A stretch of DNA of 64,000 nucleotides from an uncultured Pelagibacteraceae bacterium (GCA_902560815.1 CACENP010000002.1:1-64000); one strand, 5' to 3'; counted from the stretch's first letter, positions 9,916-19,971 are shown. Made by a program: numbers and translations. Notes: a model not told the origin generated them from the sequence alone.

Positions 9916-10847
9916 TTTAAATTAATTTTTTCTAAAACTTTGTCCGTAGATAATTTTGCTAAATCATTAACTTGAATTGCTTTAAAATTGTCTCTTTCAA
10001 TGCTAACTTTGTAAGCTGTAGTATGAGATCCAAATAAAGTTAAACCTTTGGCTCCTAAATGCGCTGCCATATGCGCAGGTCCTGTATCATTTGCAATAAC
10101 AAATGAACTATCTTTTATTAATGATGAAAGTTGAGAAATATTTAAAGCTTTACCATTATCTAAAATACATAATGCATTAATATTTTTCGAATCATTAATT
10201 TCATCTGGGCCTGGTGCTACTACAATTTTGTACTGATCATTATATTGTCTTTTTATTTTTTCAATTAACTCATTGTAATAAGGCCACTTTTTTTGAGAGA
10301 GATGTGGTGAACAAAATGGGAATAAAACTATATATTTTTCTAATTTATATTCTGATTTTATTTTAGATATATCTGAGCAACTCCAAGAAAAATCAGGGAG
10401 CAATGTACACTTGGTATTTATTTCTGAAGTCTGTAGTTGATGGTTAAATCTCTCCAGAACAGATTTTTTATCAAATTCTTCTTTTGTTTTATCTTTTGGG
10501 AGTGTTGTTTCAGATGACGACCATGTATTAAAATTTGAACTTGGAAATAAAATTTTTTTATAAAAACTTGTTCTTGAAGAATTTTGTAAATCATAAACCT
10601 TAGAAATTTTTAGTTTTTTTATTTTTCTCATCAAAAAATAAAGGTAGATCAGATTAAATCTGGATAGTCTCTTGTCTAATATTACATCTGTTAAATAGGG
10701 ATTTTTTTTAAATAAATCAAAATATGGCTTTGTAGTTAAAAGATATATTTGATCGTTATTGTGGTTTTCAGATATATCTTGAATTGCACCACAAGCCTGC
10801 GCTATATCTCCTAAAGAACCGTGTTTTATTATTAAAATATTAGACAT
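9912..10847 (-). CDS. Glycosyltransferase family 9 (heptosyltransferase-like)
   Basis: ILIIKHGSLGDIAQA start and FVIANDTGPAHMAAHLG motif. Confidence 0.9.
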   Translation of the reverse strand: MSNILIIKHGSLGDIAQACGAIQDISENHNNDQIYLLTTKPYFDLFKKNPYLTDVILDKRLSRFNLIYLYFLMRKIKKLKISKVYDLQNSSRTSFYKKILFPSSNFNTWSSSETTLPKDKTKEEFDKKSVLERFNHQLQTSEINTKCTLLPDFSWSCSDISKIKSEYKLEKYIVLFPFCSPHLSQKKWPYYNELIEKIKRQYNDQYKIVVAPGPDEINDSKNINALCILDNGKALNISQLSSLIKDSSFVIANDTGPAHMAAHLGAKGLTLFGSHTTAYKVSIERDNFKAIQVNDLAKLSTDKVLEKINLN

Positions 10848-10879
10848 ATTTTTAACAACTTAACACACTATAAAATTTT

Positions 10880-11269
10880 ATGAATAAAATTCTAGTTGAA
10901 GTATCTGTTGGAGAACTTTTTGATAAAATATCCATTTTAGAAATTAAAAAAGACAGAATTAAAGACTCCGAAAAGCTTAATTTTATAAATGACGAATATA
11001 AAGTTTTAAAAAATGAACTAGAAAAAAATGTAAAAATGGATGTAAAATTAGAAAAGTTTTTTGTTGCCTTAAAAAATATAAATTCAAAATTGTGGATTAT
11101 TGAAGATGATAAAAGAAAGTGTGAAAAAGATTCAAATTTTGGAGAAGAATTTATTAGATTGTCTAGAGATATTCATTTTCTTAACGATACTCGAGCTAAA
11201 ATCAAATTAGATATAAACAATCATACGGGATCAAAAATAAAAGAAATCAAAGAATATACAAATTATTAA
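10880..11269 (+). CDS. DUF6165-like protein
   Basis: MNKILVEVSVGELFDKISILEIKKDRI; divergent from the GT9 gene. Confidence 0.7.
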   Translation: MNKILVEVSVGELFDKISILEIKKDRIKDSEKLNFINDEYKVLKNELEKNVKMDVKLEKFFVALKNINSKLWIIEDDKRKCEKDSNFGEEFIRLSRDIHFLNDTRAKIKLDINNHTGSKIKEIKEYTNY

Positions 11270-12051
11270 TTTAAACTTGGTATAATTTTTCTTAAATCCA
11301 TTGAAAGTTTTGGATTAATTTTGGTATAAATAATTCCTGTTCCTTTTTTTTTAATTTTAAGGATTTTGCCGTCTGGTGAAATAATAACTGAGTGACCAAA
11401 AGTTTCTCTTTGTTTTGTATTTCTGCCTGTATGGTTTGGCGCAAATATATAGCAGAAGTTTTCAATCGCCCTGGCTTTAAGTAACTCTAACCAATGTTTT
11501 TTTCCTGTTATCTTAGTAAATGCAGATGGCACACTAATAAAGTGAACATTTTTTTTTGATAAATTTCTGTAAATTTCAGGAAATCTTAAATCGAAGCAAA
11601 TTGTTAAGCCTAGATTGCCCCAAGGTAACTTAACAGAAACTAATTTGTTTCCTGGTTTGAATGTTTTGCTTTCTTGGTGTTTTTCATTATTTTTTAACTT
11701 TACATCAAACATTTTAATTTTATCGTAATATTTTATAATTTTACCATTAGGCCCTACCATAATTGACCTATTTCTAAATTTTTTTTTATCTTTCACTGCT
11801 ATAGATCCAATTAAAATCCATTTTTTATTTTTTTTTGATATTTTCTTCACTTCTTTAAGAAGAGGATCGGTTTGCATTGTAAAAGTATTTTGAGTTAAAA
11901 TTTTTATATTACTTGTAATTATAGAAGTTGTTTCTGGTGTAATAATAAGATCAGCACCTAATTTTATAGATTTTTTTATATAATTAATTGTTTGATTAAA
12001 ATTTTTTTTATAGTTTTCACCTCCTGATAACTGTATGCAAGCAACTTTCAT
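11266..12051 (-). CDS. Carbon-nitrogen hydrolase (nitrilase superfamily)
   Basis: Glu (TPETTSI), Lys (YDKIKMFD) and Cys (LGLTICFDLRFPEIYR) motifs. Confidence 0.9.
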   Translation of the reverse strand: MKVACIQLSGGENYKKNFNQTINYIKKSIKLGADLIITPETTSIITSNIKILTQNTFTMQTDPLLKEVKKISKKNKKWILIGSIAVKDKKKFRNRSIMVGPNGKIIKYYDKIKMFDVKLKNNEKHQESKTFKPGNKLVSVKLPWGNLGLTICFDLRFPEIYRNLSKKNVHFISVPSAFTKITGKKHWLELLKARAIENFCYIFAPNHTGRNTKQRETFGHSVIISPDGKILKIKKKGTGIIYTKINPKLSMDLRKIIPSLN

Positions 12052-12728
12052 TATTGATAACTATATTTTTTCTCTAAATATTTTATTATATTATGAACCA
12101 AAAAAGTAATAAATAAATAAATACTTCCTGCTACTATAAATACTTCAATTGGTCTAAAAGTTGTAGATATTATAAATTTTGCAACACCTGTTATATCTAA
12201 AAGAGTTACTGTGCTTGCAAGAGATGTGCCTTTTAGCATTAGTATTATTTCGTTACCATAAGCAGGTAAAGACTGTTTAATTGCTATTGGTATTTGTATT
12301 TTAGTAAAGATAAATACTTTATTTAATCCTAAACTTTTTCCAGCTTCAATTATACCTGGTTTTATTGTTTCAAATGCTGATCTTAATATCTCGGAAGTGT
12401 ATGCTCCAGTATTTAATGAAAATGCAATAATTGCACACCAATAGGGTTCTTTTAAAATAACCCATAAAAAAGTAGTTCTTAAATACTCAATTTGTCCAAG
12501 ACCGAAATAAATAATAAATATCTGAACTAAAAGTGGTGTTCCTCTAAATACGTATGAATATCCATATGCAAAACCACTTATTAATATATTTTTATTTAAT
12601 CTTAGAATTGCAAAAAATAATCCTAAAAATAAACCAAAAAATAATGATGCAGATAAAAGCTTTAAAGTTACCACTGTAGCACTTAGTAATTTTGGAAAAC
12701 TTGTTATTATTAATTCTAAATCCATCAA
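12051..12728 (-). CDS. Polar amino-acid ABC transporter permease
   Basis: HisM-type TVVTLKLLSASLFFGLFLG, YVFRGTPLLVQIFIIYFG, EAGKSLGL. Confidence 0.9.
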   Translation of the reverse strand: MMDLELIITSFPKLLSATVVTLKLLSASLFFGLFLGLFFAILRLNKNILISGFAYGYSYVFRGTPLLVQIFIIYFGLGQIEYLRTTFLWVILKEPYWCAIIAFSLNTGAYTSEILRSAFETIKPGIIEAGKSLGLNKVFIFTKIQIPIAIKQSLPAYGNEIILMLKGTSLASTVTLLDITGVAKFIISTTFRPIEVFIVAGSIYLFITFLVHNIIKYLEKKYSYQ

Positions 12729-13417
12729 TATCCTCTGCTATAGTTTTTTTCTAATTTATTAATAAATTTCATACTTAAATATGTAAGCATTAAATATAAA
12801 AGTGCGGCAAAAGAATAAAAAAAAAGTGGATCTCTAGTTGATCCTGCTGCAATATAGGATTGTCTCATAATCTCAACTAATCCAGTAACAGAAATTAAAG
12901 ATGTGTCTTTTAAAGTTATTTGCCAAACATTGCTAAGATTGGGTATCGCCAGCCTCAACATTTGAGGCATAATTACTTTAAAGAAATATATATATTTTTT
13001 TAAGCCTAAAACATGACATGCTTCGAACTGTCCTTTGTCTATTGATTGAATCGCACCTCTAAAAACTTCTGTGGAATAAGCTCCAGAAATAATTCCAATT
13101 GAAATGGCGCCAGTTAAAAAAGCATTTATTTCAATATAATCATAATAACCAAAAATCTGAGCAACATACATAATTGCACCACTTCCTCCAAAAAAGAAAA
13201 GGTAAATAACTAAGAGTTCAGGAACTCCTCTTACGACTGTAGTATAAAAATTAGCAATTAAATTTAAAATTTTATATTTTGAAAGTTTTAAAGGTGTAAA
13301 AATTAACGCAAATAAAAAACCAATTAACATTGCTGTAACTGCAACAGCAATTGTCATGAGTGTAGCTATAAAAAGCTCATCACCCCAACCGTTATCTCCA
13401 AATGATATTAAGTCCAT
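12725..13417 (-). CDS. Polar amino-acid ABC transporter permease
   Basis: HisQ-type YTTVVRGVPELLVIYLFFFG, FEACHVLGL. Confidence 0.9.
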   Translation of the reverse strand: MDLISFGDNGWGDELFIATLMTIAVAVTAMLIGFLFALIFTPLKLSKYKILNLIANFYTTVVRGVPELLVIYLFFFGGSGAIMYVAQIFGYYDYIEINAFLTGAISIGIISGAYSTEVFRGAIQSIDKGQFEACHVLGLKKYIYFFKVIMPQMLRLAIPNLSNVWQITLKDTSLISVTGLVEIMRQSYIAAGSTRDPLFFYSFAALLYLMLTYLSMKFINKLEKNYSRGY

Positions 13418-13420
13418 GGT

Positions 13421-13448
13421 AAAAGGCGGTTAGTTTTAACCGCCTTTT
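13421..13448 (-). terminator. Hairpin between SBP and permease genes (attenuator or 3'-end stabiliser)
   Basis: Perfect 12-bp stem AAAAGGCGGTTA / TAACCGCCTTTT with GTTT loop. Confidence 0.75.
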
Positions 13449-13459
13449 AAATTTTAAAT

Positions 13460-14323
13460 TTACATTGATGCGTCAAAGCCAAACCACTTCGTAGCAAGTT
13501 CGCTAATTTTTCCAGCTTTTCTTGCTTTATCAATGGCACTATTGAAATCTTTAAGTAGTTGAGCGTCTCTTTTTCCAAGAGCAGAGTCTGAACCAAATTG
13601 TGCATCTTGTCTCAAACCAACACCTACTCCGTTTCCAAAATGTCCGCCAGAGAAAGTTGGTCCGACTAACACAACAGCTTTTCCAGATTTTTCAGCATAG
13701 TCAGTAAATGCTACCGCAGCTGCTAATGCTGCATCACATCTTCCTGCTGACAGATCAAGGTTAACTTCATCTTGAGTTTTGTAAGTTCTAACATCAACTG
13801 ATCCAACATCACCAGACTCTAAAAAATTTTGGTGAATAGTTCCAGTTTGTGTACAAACTGTTTTTCCAGCTAAAGCACCCGTAATAGTTTTAAGAGCAGC
13901 TTTAACATCTTTACCTCCTAAAGATAAGTTTATACCTTCTGGAGTGTCCATTCCTTCAAGATCAGAACCCTTCATAACAGCAAGTGATGCAACTTCATCA
14001 GCATAACCTTGAGAAAAAGTTATTACTTTTTTTCTTTCATCGGTAATAGACATACCTGCCATAATAGCATCGTATTTTCTCATTCTTAATGCTGGAATCA
14101 TTCCATCCCAATCTTGCTCAACAATTTTGCAATCTCTTTCCATGTAGATACATAGCCAGTTTGCAAGTTCAACTTCAAATCCAATTAGTTTTCCGTCTTC
14201 AGATTTAGAATTCCATGGAGGGTATGCTCCCTCTGTTGCAATTCTAATTGTATCCGCAGATAGAGTTGAACTAAAAAGAAATAAAGAAGCAAAAACGCTT
14301 AATATAATTTTTTTCAATTTCAT
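13460..14323 (-). CDS. Amino-acid ABC transporter substrate-binding protein
   Basis: Signal peptide; IRIATEGAYPPWNSKSEDGKLIGFEVELANWL (Lys/Arg/His-binding type). Confidence 0.9.
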   Translation of the reverse strand: MKLKKIILSVFASLFLFSSTLSADTIRIATEGAYPPWNSKSEDGKLIGFEVELANWLCIYMERDCKIVEQDWDGMIPALRMRKYDAIMAGMSITDERKKVITFSQGYADEVASLAVMKGSDLEGMDTPEGINLSLGGKDVKAALKTITGALAGKTVCTQTGTIHQNFLESGDVGSVDVRTYKTQDEVNLDLSAGRCDAALAAAVAFTDYAEKSGKAVVLVGPTFSGGHFGNGVGVGLRQDAQFGSDSALGKRDAQLLKDFNSAIDKARKAGKISELATKWFGFDASM

Positions 14324-14393
14324 TATTTACCCCTATAATTAATATTAATTAAAACACATTATTCCACAAAATCTGAGATTTAAAAAGATAAAA

Positions 14394-15434
14394 TTAGTGG
14401 TTAATTGATGAGTAAAAATTCCAAGAACTATCAAAGCTTGGGATATATACTCTATCCAAGGTAGCATTACCGAAATTTTTATTAAATACATTTAGCCAAT
14501 TATCTACTTGTTTTGGTTTTTTATCTTGGCTTCCAACTTGAGCTGTTATCACTCCATCAGGTTTAAGAATTCTTACCAACGAATGCATGTTCTTAGCTGC
14601 AAGATCTATGCAAAACTGATCGTCATTTAAATCAATAAATATTTTATCATAACTATCATCTTCTACTTTTTTAATACTTTCAAAAGCATCACCCCAAACA
14701 CATTTAACAGAATTTTTTTCAGTTGCATTTTTACCAATAGATCCAATATGTTTTTTACAAACTTCTACCACTTCTGGGTCTAATTCGTACCAATCAATAA
14801 ATCCAAAACCTTTTGCTATACACTCTCTCGCAACTCCTCCGTCACCTCCTCCAATAATTGCCGCTCTATCTTTGCTTTTATTTAATTTCATCGCAGAATT
14901 TACAAATGTACCGCTATATAAATGTTCATCACTCTCTGCAACTTGTAGATCACCATCTATAAAAAGTGATTTTCCATATTCTACTAAATCTAATATTTCA
15001 ACGTGCTGGCCTACTCTTGATTTAAAATCTTCAAGAACTTCTTTTACTAAATAATTTTTTTGCAATCCTTTTGTGCTTGTATTGTCGTAATAAAAAGAAA
15101 TTGTATCTCTGTTTAGTTCTTTTTTGATAATTCTTTTATGTTCAATTTCTTTTTTTATAACCTCTAAAGCAATTGATGGTGCAACTGTCCCACAAGTATA
15201 AAAATCAAAACTTATTATTCCTTTTTCGGGATATGTATGAAAACTTATGTGACTTTCTGCCAAAAGAGCTACTAAAGTAAAACCTTGTGGTTCAAATTTA
15301 TATTTTGCTATATTTAGAACTGTTACTTTAGCTTTTTCTGCAATTTTATGAACTAGGCTTTCGAAGAAAGATGCATCGTATTCTTTCTTAGTACCAATTA
15401 TATCTAGAGTAATATGCTCCCCTACTTTAATCAT
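14394..15434 (-). CDS. Fused S-adenosylmethionine decarboxylase / spermidine synthase-like aminopropyltransferase
   Basis: N-terminus LLAESHISFHTYPEKGIISFDFYTCG (SpeD pyruvoyl-Ser site); C-terminus AAIIGGGDGGVARECIA ... YELDPEVVEVCKKH (SpeE). Confidence 0.92.
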   Translation of the reverse strand: MIKVGEHITLDIIGTKKEYDASFFESLVHKIAEKAKVTVLNIAKYKFEPQGFTLVALLAESHISFHTYPEKGIISFDFYTCGTVAPSIALEVIKKEIEHKRIIKKELNRDTISFYYDNTSTKGLQKNYLVKEVLEDFKSRVGQHVEILDLVEYGKSLFIDGDLQVAESDEHLYSGTFVNSAMKLNKSKDRAAIIGGGDGGVARECIAKGFGFIDWYELDPEVVEVCKKHIGSIGKNATEKNSVKCVWGDAFESIKKVEDDSYDKIFIDLNDDQFCIDLAAKNMHSLVRILKPDGVITAQVGSQDKKPKQVDNWLNVFNKNFGNATLDRVYIPSFDSSWNFYSSINH

Positions 15435-15459
15435 ATCTCCCTCTATAAATTATAAAAAG

Positions 15460-16125
15460 TTAACCCTTTTTATAATGAATTATTTTATCTAAGATTTTAC
15501 TCATCTCTGTAGACGAAAGAATCTTAGGCTTGCCTAACTTTAATGCAATTATGTATTGATGACAAATATTTTCTATCTCTTGTGCAAGTTCGAAAGCTTG
15601 TTTCAAAGTTCCACCAATTGTTAACTGTCCATGATTTGACATCAGACAACCTTTTCTCTTTTCTAAAGCTTTAATAATATTAATTGATAAGTCTGGAGTA
15701 CCAAAGGTTGCATATTCGGCACATTTGATATCATCTCCACCAGCTAGAGCTACCATATAATGAAATGCAGGAATTGATTTACCATGAGTTGAAACTGCAG
15801 TTGCGTGAGGAGAATGAGCATGAACGATTGCTTTTGCTTCTCTTTTTTTTATATAAACATCTTGATGAAAACGCCATTCAGAAGATGGATTTAGTCCTGA
15901 ATTAAACATTTTTAAATTGTCATATTTTTCATCTAAGGCAAGAAAAACAATATCTTCAGGTTTAAGAGTTTCATATTTAATACCTGAAGGTGTTAGAAGA
16001 AACCCTTCAGCATCATTTTCTATTACTCTTATAGAAAGATTTCCTGATCTAAGAGGAGATAAATTTGTAGTATTAAGCATAAGAGCAAATTTAATTATGT
16101 CTTCCCTTTCTTTTAGATTTTTCAT
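15460..16125 (-). CDS. Class II aldolase, L-fuculose-phosphate-aldolase-like; candidate 5-methylthioribulose-1-P aldolase
   Basis: VHAHSPHATAVSTHGKSIPAFHYMVALAGGDDIKCAEYATFGTPDL resembles FucA; next to mtnA and mtnP. Confidence 0.8.
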   Translation of the reverse strand: MKNLKEREDIIKFALMLNTTNLSPLRSGNLSIRVIENDAEGFLLTPSGIKYETLKPEDIVFLALDEKYDNLKMFNSGLNPSSEWRFHQDVYIKKREAKAIVHAHSPHATAVSTHGKSIPAFHYMVALAGGDDIKCAEYATFGTPDLSINIIKALEKRKGCLMSNHGQLTIGGTLKQAFELAQEIENICHQYIIALKLGKPKILSSTEMSKILDKIIHYKKG

Positions 16126-17192
16126 TTAAATAAATCCTTTAATCCTTTTTCTGATGCTTCACATACACCTTTTTCAGTAATTAATCCTGTAACATATTTT
16201 GCAGGTGTTACATCAAAAGCTAAATTCATTGATTTACTTTTTTTTGGATATATTTGTATTTTTTTAAGATTTCCATTTTCATCCAAGCCTTCTATGTGGG
16301 ACAGTTCTTCTGAATTTCTTTCTTCTATTGGTATATCTTTGTAATTTTTTATATCCCAATCTATTGTTGAGCTTGGTAACGCAACATAAAAAGGAACTTT
16401 ATTATCATGAGCTGCTAATGCTTTTAGGTAGGTTCCAATTTTATTACAAACGTCACCATTAGCTAAAGTTCTATCTGTTCCAACAATACACATATCAACC
16501 TCACCTCTTTGCATTAAAATTCCTCCTGTATTATCTGCAATAATAGTATTGGGTATATTCTCTTCATTTAATTCATAAGAAGTTAAATTAGCTCCTTGAT
16601 TTCTAGGTCTTGTTTCATCAGCCCATACATGAACTGGTATTCCTTTTTTGTGAGCATGATAAATTGGAGAAGTTGCGGTTCCCCAATTAATTGTTGCAAG
16701 CCATCCAGCATTACAATGTGTTAGAATATTTACTGTATCTTTTTTTTTTTTATAAATTTCTTCGATTATTTTGAGACCATTTAATCCAATATTTTCACAA
16801 AACTTAATATCTTCCTCGCAAATTTCTTTTGCTTCATTTAATGCTATTTCTAAAATTTTATCACTATTTACACCTGATAATTTGTTCATCATTCTATCAA
16901 CTGCCCATTTCAAATTTATTGCAGTTGGCCTTGAATTAATCAGATCTTCTGCTGATTTTTTTAAAAATGACTGGTCGTTATTTTCTAGAATAGCTAAAAC
17001 TAATCCATAAGCAGCAGTAGCACCTATTAAAGGAGCTCCTCTTACTTTCATAATTTTTATAGCGTTAATCGCATCATTTACTTTTTTAAGATCTTTAATT
17101 ATAAATTGATGTGGAAGTTTTGTTTGATCAATAATTTTTACAACATTACTTTCAAACCAAATTGTATGGTACTCTTTACCTTCAATCTTCAT
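16122..17192 (-). CDS. mtnA: S-methyl-5-thioribose-1-phosphate isomerase
   Basis: MKVRGAPLIGATAAYGL, LTHCNAGWLAT, ADETRPRNQG, VGTDRTLANGDVCNKIGTY. Confidence 0.95.
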   Translation of the reverse strand: MKIEGKEYHTIWFESNVVKIIDQTKLPHQFIIKDLKKVNDAINAIKIMKVRGAPLIGATAAYGLVLAILENNDQSFLKKSAEDLINSRPTAINLKWAVDRMMNKLSGVNSDKILEIALNEAKEICEEDIKFCENIGLNGLKIIEEIYKKKKDTVNILTHCNAGWLATINWGTATSPIYHAHKKGIPVHVWADETRPRNQGANLTSYELNEENIPNTIIADNTGGILMQRGEVDMCIVGTDRTLANGDVCNKIGTYLKALAAHDNKVPFYVALPSSTIDWDIKNYKDIPIEERNSEELSHIEGLDENGNLKKIQIYPKKSKSMNLAFDVTPAKYVTGLITEKGVCEASEKGLKDLFK

Positions 17193-17641
17193 TTAATTCT
17201 ATCAAGACTTTCTTTGGGCCATGTTTTTTCCCTATCGTACATTGTGTCATGGCAAATTGTTTTATCTTTTATTTCTATACAAGGATCTTTATCTTTAACA
17301 AAAATATGTGCTTGGGGTTCTATAGGCTCTTCTAAAGTTTTAGTTCTTACAGCTATTCTTCCTTTAGAAATATTATATCTACAAAAAATATAAACACCGC
17401 ATATAATACAAAAATAAGCATCATAGCCCTGACCACTGCCTGTCGGTAAATCTATGGAAGCTACATCTCCGCTTATTTTAAAATCTTCTTCCATAACCAT
17501 TGTGTGGATTACGAACGAGGAGCCAGTTGATAATTTACAATTTTTACAATGACAAGCCTGGGTAAACAAAGGACTGTTTTCAATTTTAAAATTGACATTT
17601 CCACATGCACATCGTCCTTTTAATTCATTTTTTTTATTCAT
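17189..17641 (-). CDS. GFA family (glutathione-dependent formaldehyde-activating enzyme-like, CENP-V fold)
   Basis: GRCACGNVNFKI ... CHCKNCKLSTGSSFVIHTMV zinc-binding motifs. Confidence 0.85.
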   Translation of the reverse strand: MNKKNELKGRCACGNVNFKIENSPLFTQACHCKNCKLSTGSSFVIHTMVMEEDFKISGDVASIDLPTGSGQGYDAYFCIICGVYIFCRYNISKGRIAVRTKTLEEPIEPQAHIFVKDKDPCIEIKDKTICHDTMYDREKTWPKESLDRIK

Positions 17642-18510
17642 TTGATTAAAACTCTCCCAGCTATATTTTTTAATTTATCTTTAGTTTTTTGAGTTCTTTT
17701 TTCGGGAGTTGTAATTATTGCAACATCTAAACAGTTAATTGTTGGATCTTTTGGATCAATATGCTTTTCAAAATTTTCAATTAAATTTTTTATCATATTT
17801 TTAGCTTTTGCAGCATTTCCTAAAAGAACTTTTATAACTTGTTGAACATCAACATTTTCATGATCTGGATGCCAACAATCGTAATCGGTTACCATAGAAA
17901 CTGAAGCATATCTAATTTCAGCTTCTCTTGCTAATTTAGCTTCTGGCATATTAGTCATACCTATTACATCTGCTTTCCATGATCTGTATAAATTAGATTC
18001 TGCAAGTGTTGAAAATTGAGGTCCTTCCATTACAACATAGGTTCCACCTCTTTGATATTCTATATTTTCTTTTTTTATTGCTTCCTCGCATGCATTCATT
18101 AATCCATTTGAAGTTGGATGTGCCATTGATACATGTGCTACAATTTCATCATCAAAAAAAGTTTTATTTCTTGCAAAAGTTCTATCAATAAATTGATCTA
18201 CTATTACAAACTTTCCTGGTGGCAAATTTTCTTTTAAAGAACCTACCGCTGATACTGATACAATGTCTGTAACACCCAATTGCTTTAAAGAATCAATATT
18301 AGCTCTAAAATTTATTTTTGATGGATTAATAAAATGCCCTCTTCCATGTCTGGGTAAAAAATAAACTTCTTTATTATTATAACTTGTTCTTAAGATTTCA
18401 TCGGAAGGCTTGCCCCATGGTGTATTGAGTTCTAGAAGCTCTCTTTCTTTAAATTCTTCAACGTCATAAAGCCCACTACCACCAATTATTGCCAATTTAT
18501 TGTTTGCCAT
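17638..18510 (-). CDS. mtnP: S-methyl-5'-thioadenosine phosphorylase
   Basis: IIGGSGLYDVEEF, FLPRHGRGHFINPSKINFRANIDSLK, VVMEGPQFSTLAES, GMTNMPEAKLAREAEI. Confidence 0.93.
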   Translation of the reverse strand: MANNKLAIIGGSGLYDVEEFKERELLELNTPWGKPSDEILRTSYNNKEVYFLPRHGRGHFINPSKINFRANIDSLKQLGVTDIVSVSAVGSLKENLPPGKFVIVDQFIDRTFARNKTFFDDEIVAHVSMAHPTSNGLMNACEEAIKKENIEYQRGGTYVVMEGPQFSTLAESNLYRSWKADVIGMTNMPEAKLAREAEIRYASVSMVTDYDCWHPDHENVDVQQVIKVLLGNAAKAKNMIKNLIENFEKHIDPKDPTINCLDVAIITTPEKRTQKTKDKLKNIAGRVLIK

Positions 18511-18551
18511 ATCAAAAAAATAATTTATTTATTTATATATCGTAATTTATT

Positions 18552-19079
18552 ATGGATTTAAAAGATTATATTAGATCAATTAAAGATTATCCTAAAAAAG
18601 GAATTCTTTTTAGAGACATAACAACATTAATTAAAAATGAAAAAGCTTTTAAAGAATGTATTAATCAAATAGTTGAAAGAAGTAAAAAGTTTAAGGTAGA
18701 TAAAATTGCAGCTGTTGAATCAAGAGGTTTTGTTTTTGCGTCAGCTGTATCTTATATACTTGATAAACCTTTCATACTTTTACGAAAAAAAAATAAACTT
18801 CCAGCTGAAACTCATTCTGTAGATTTCGAGCTAGAATATGGAACTGCTACTATAGAAGTTCATAAAGATTCTATTAAAGAAAATGATTCTGTTTTAATTA
18901 TTGATGATTTAATTGCTACTGGAGGAACTGCCGAAGCCGCTGCAAAACTAGTTTATATTTCTAAAGGCTCAGTTTCAGGATTTATTTTCGTTATTAATCT
19001 TTTTGATTTAGGTGGTTGCAATAAATTAATTAAATCAGGTTACAAAGTAGAAAATTTAATTGAATTTCCTGGACATTGA
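18552..19079 (+). CDS. apt: Adenine phosphoribosyltransferase
   Basis: DYPKKGILFRDITTLIK, VESRGFVFA, VLIIDDLIATGGTAEAA. Confidence 0.93.
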   Translation: MDLKDYIRSIKDYPKKGILFRDITTLIKNEKAFKECINQIVERSKKFKVDKIAAVESRGFVFASAVSYILDKPFILLRKKNKLPAETHSVDFELEYGTATIEVHKDSIKENDSVLIIDDLIATGGTAEAAAKLVYISKGSVSGFIFVINLFDLGGCNKLIKSGYKVENLIEFPGH

Positions 19080-19913
19080 TTAATCATCGAATTTTGGTCT
19101 ATACCAAGATTTTTTACCTTTAATACTATTAAATAATCCACTGAGTCTTTGTAAGTAAATTTTTCTTTTATCTCTTTTTAAACTTAATGAATAGAAAGAT
19201 ATTTTAATTATTGAAGATATAAGTTTTTTAAGAACTTTAAATAAAGCATAGTAATAATTATAATTTTTTTTATAATAATAGAATGATGACCACATCCAAT
19301 GCCAATTTCTAGAAAGTTCCATTTCAAAATCGTATTTATCTTCATGTGATTTGCCCCCTTCATGCTTAATTAATGCGTTATTAATTAAATAAATTTTATT
19401 ATTAGATTTAATCACTTTTTTACATAAATCTATTTCCTCAAAGTATAAAAAATAATTTTCATCAAAATATCCAATGTTAATAAATTTTTCTTTGTTAAAA
19501 AATATTGCAAAACCTTTAATATAACTAACTTCTTCTATTTTTGAATCCGTATTCGACATGTTTTCTGTTTCAGATATTACTTTAGGACCCAATAATGCAA
19601 AATCCTCAATTTTGTTTGCTTGTTCCAATAATTTGGAAATTGTACTTTCGAATAATATTGTATCTGGATTTAGTGTTAGTACATATTTTGTTTTAGAATT
19701 TTTTATTCCTAAATTGTTTCCAGCTCCATATCCTAAATTTTTTTCTGGTAAAATACATTCTAAATTTGAATATTTTTTTTCTAATTCCTCTTTAAATTTA
19801 ATGTTTTGTGAATTTTCTACTACTATAATAGGATATTTTTTATCTATTGATTTTATGCACCTGTGTAGTATGTCTCCACTTTTAAAAGATACAATTACAA
19901 TTGTTAAATCCAT
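19080..19913 (-). CDS. Glycosyltransferase family 2
   Basis: LTIVIVSFKSGDILHRCIKSI, NLGYGAGNNLGIKNSKTKYVLTLNPDT, FLYFEEIDLCKK. Confidence 0.9.
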   Translation of the reverse strand: MDLTIVIVSFKSGDILHRCIKSIDKKYPIIVVENSQNIKFKEELEKKYSNLECILPEKNLGYGAGNNLGIKNSKTKYVLTLNPDTILFESTISKLLEQANKIEDFALLGPKVISETENMSNTDSKIEEVSYIKGFAIFFNKEKFINIGYFDENYFLYFEEIDLCKKVIKSNNKIYLINNALIKHEGGKSHEDKYDFEMELSRNWHWMWSSFYYYKKNYNYYYALFKVLKKLISSIIKISFYSLSLKRDKRKIYLQRLSGLFNSIKGKKSWYRPKFDD

Positions 19914-19971
19914 TCTCCTATGTTTAATATATTGTTAGAGTATTTAAAATATAATAGTTTATTAGTAATTT

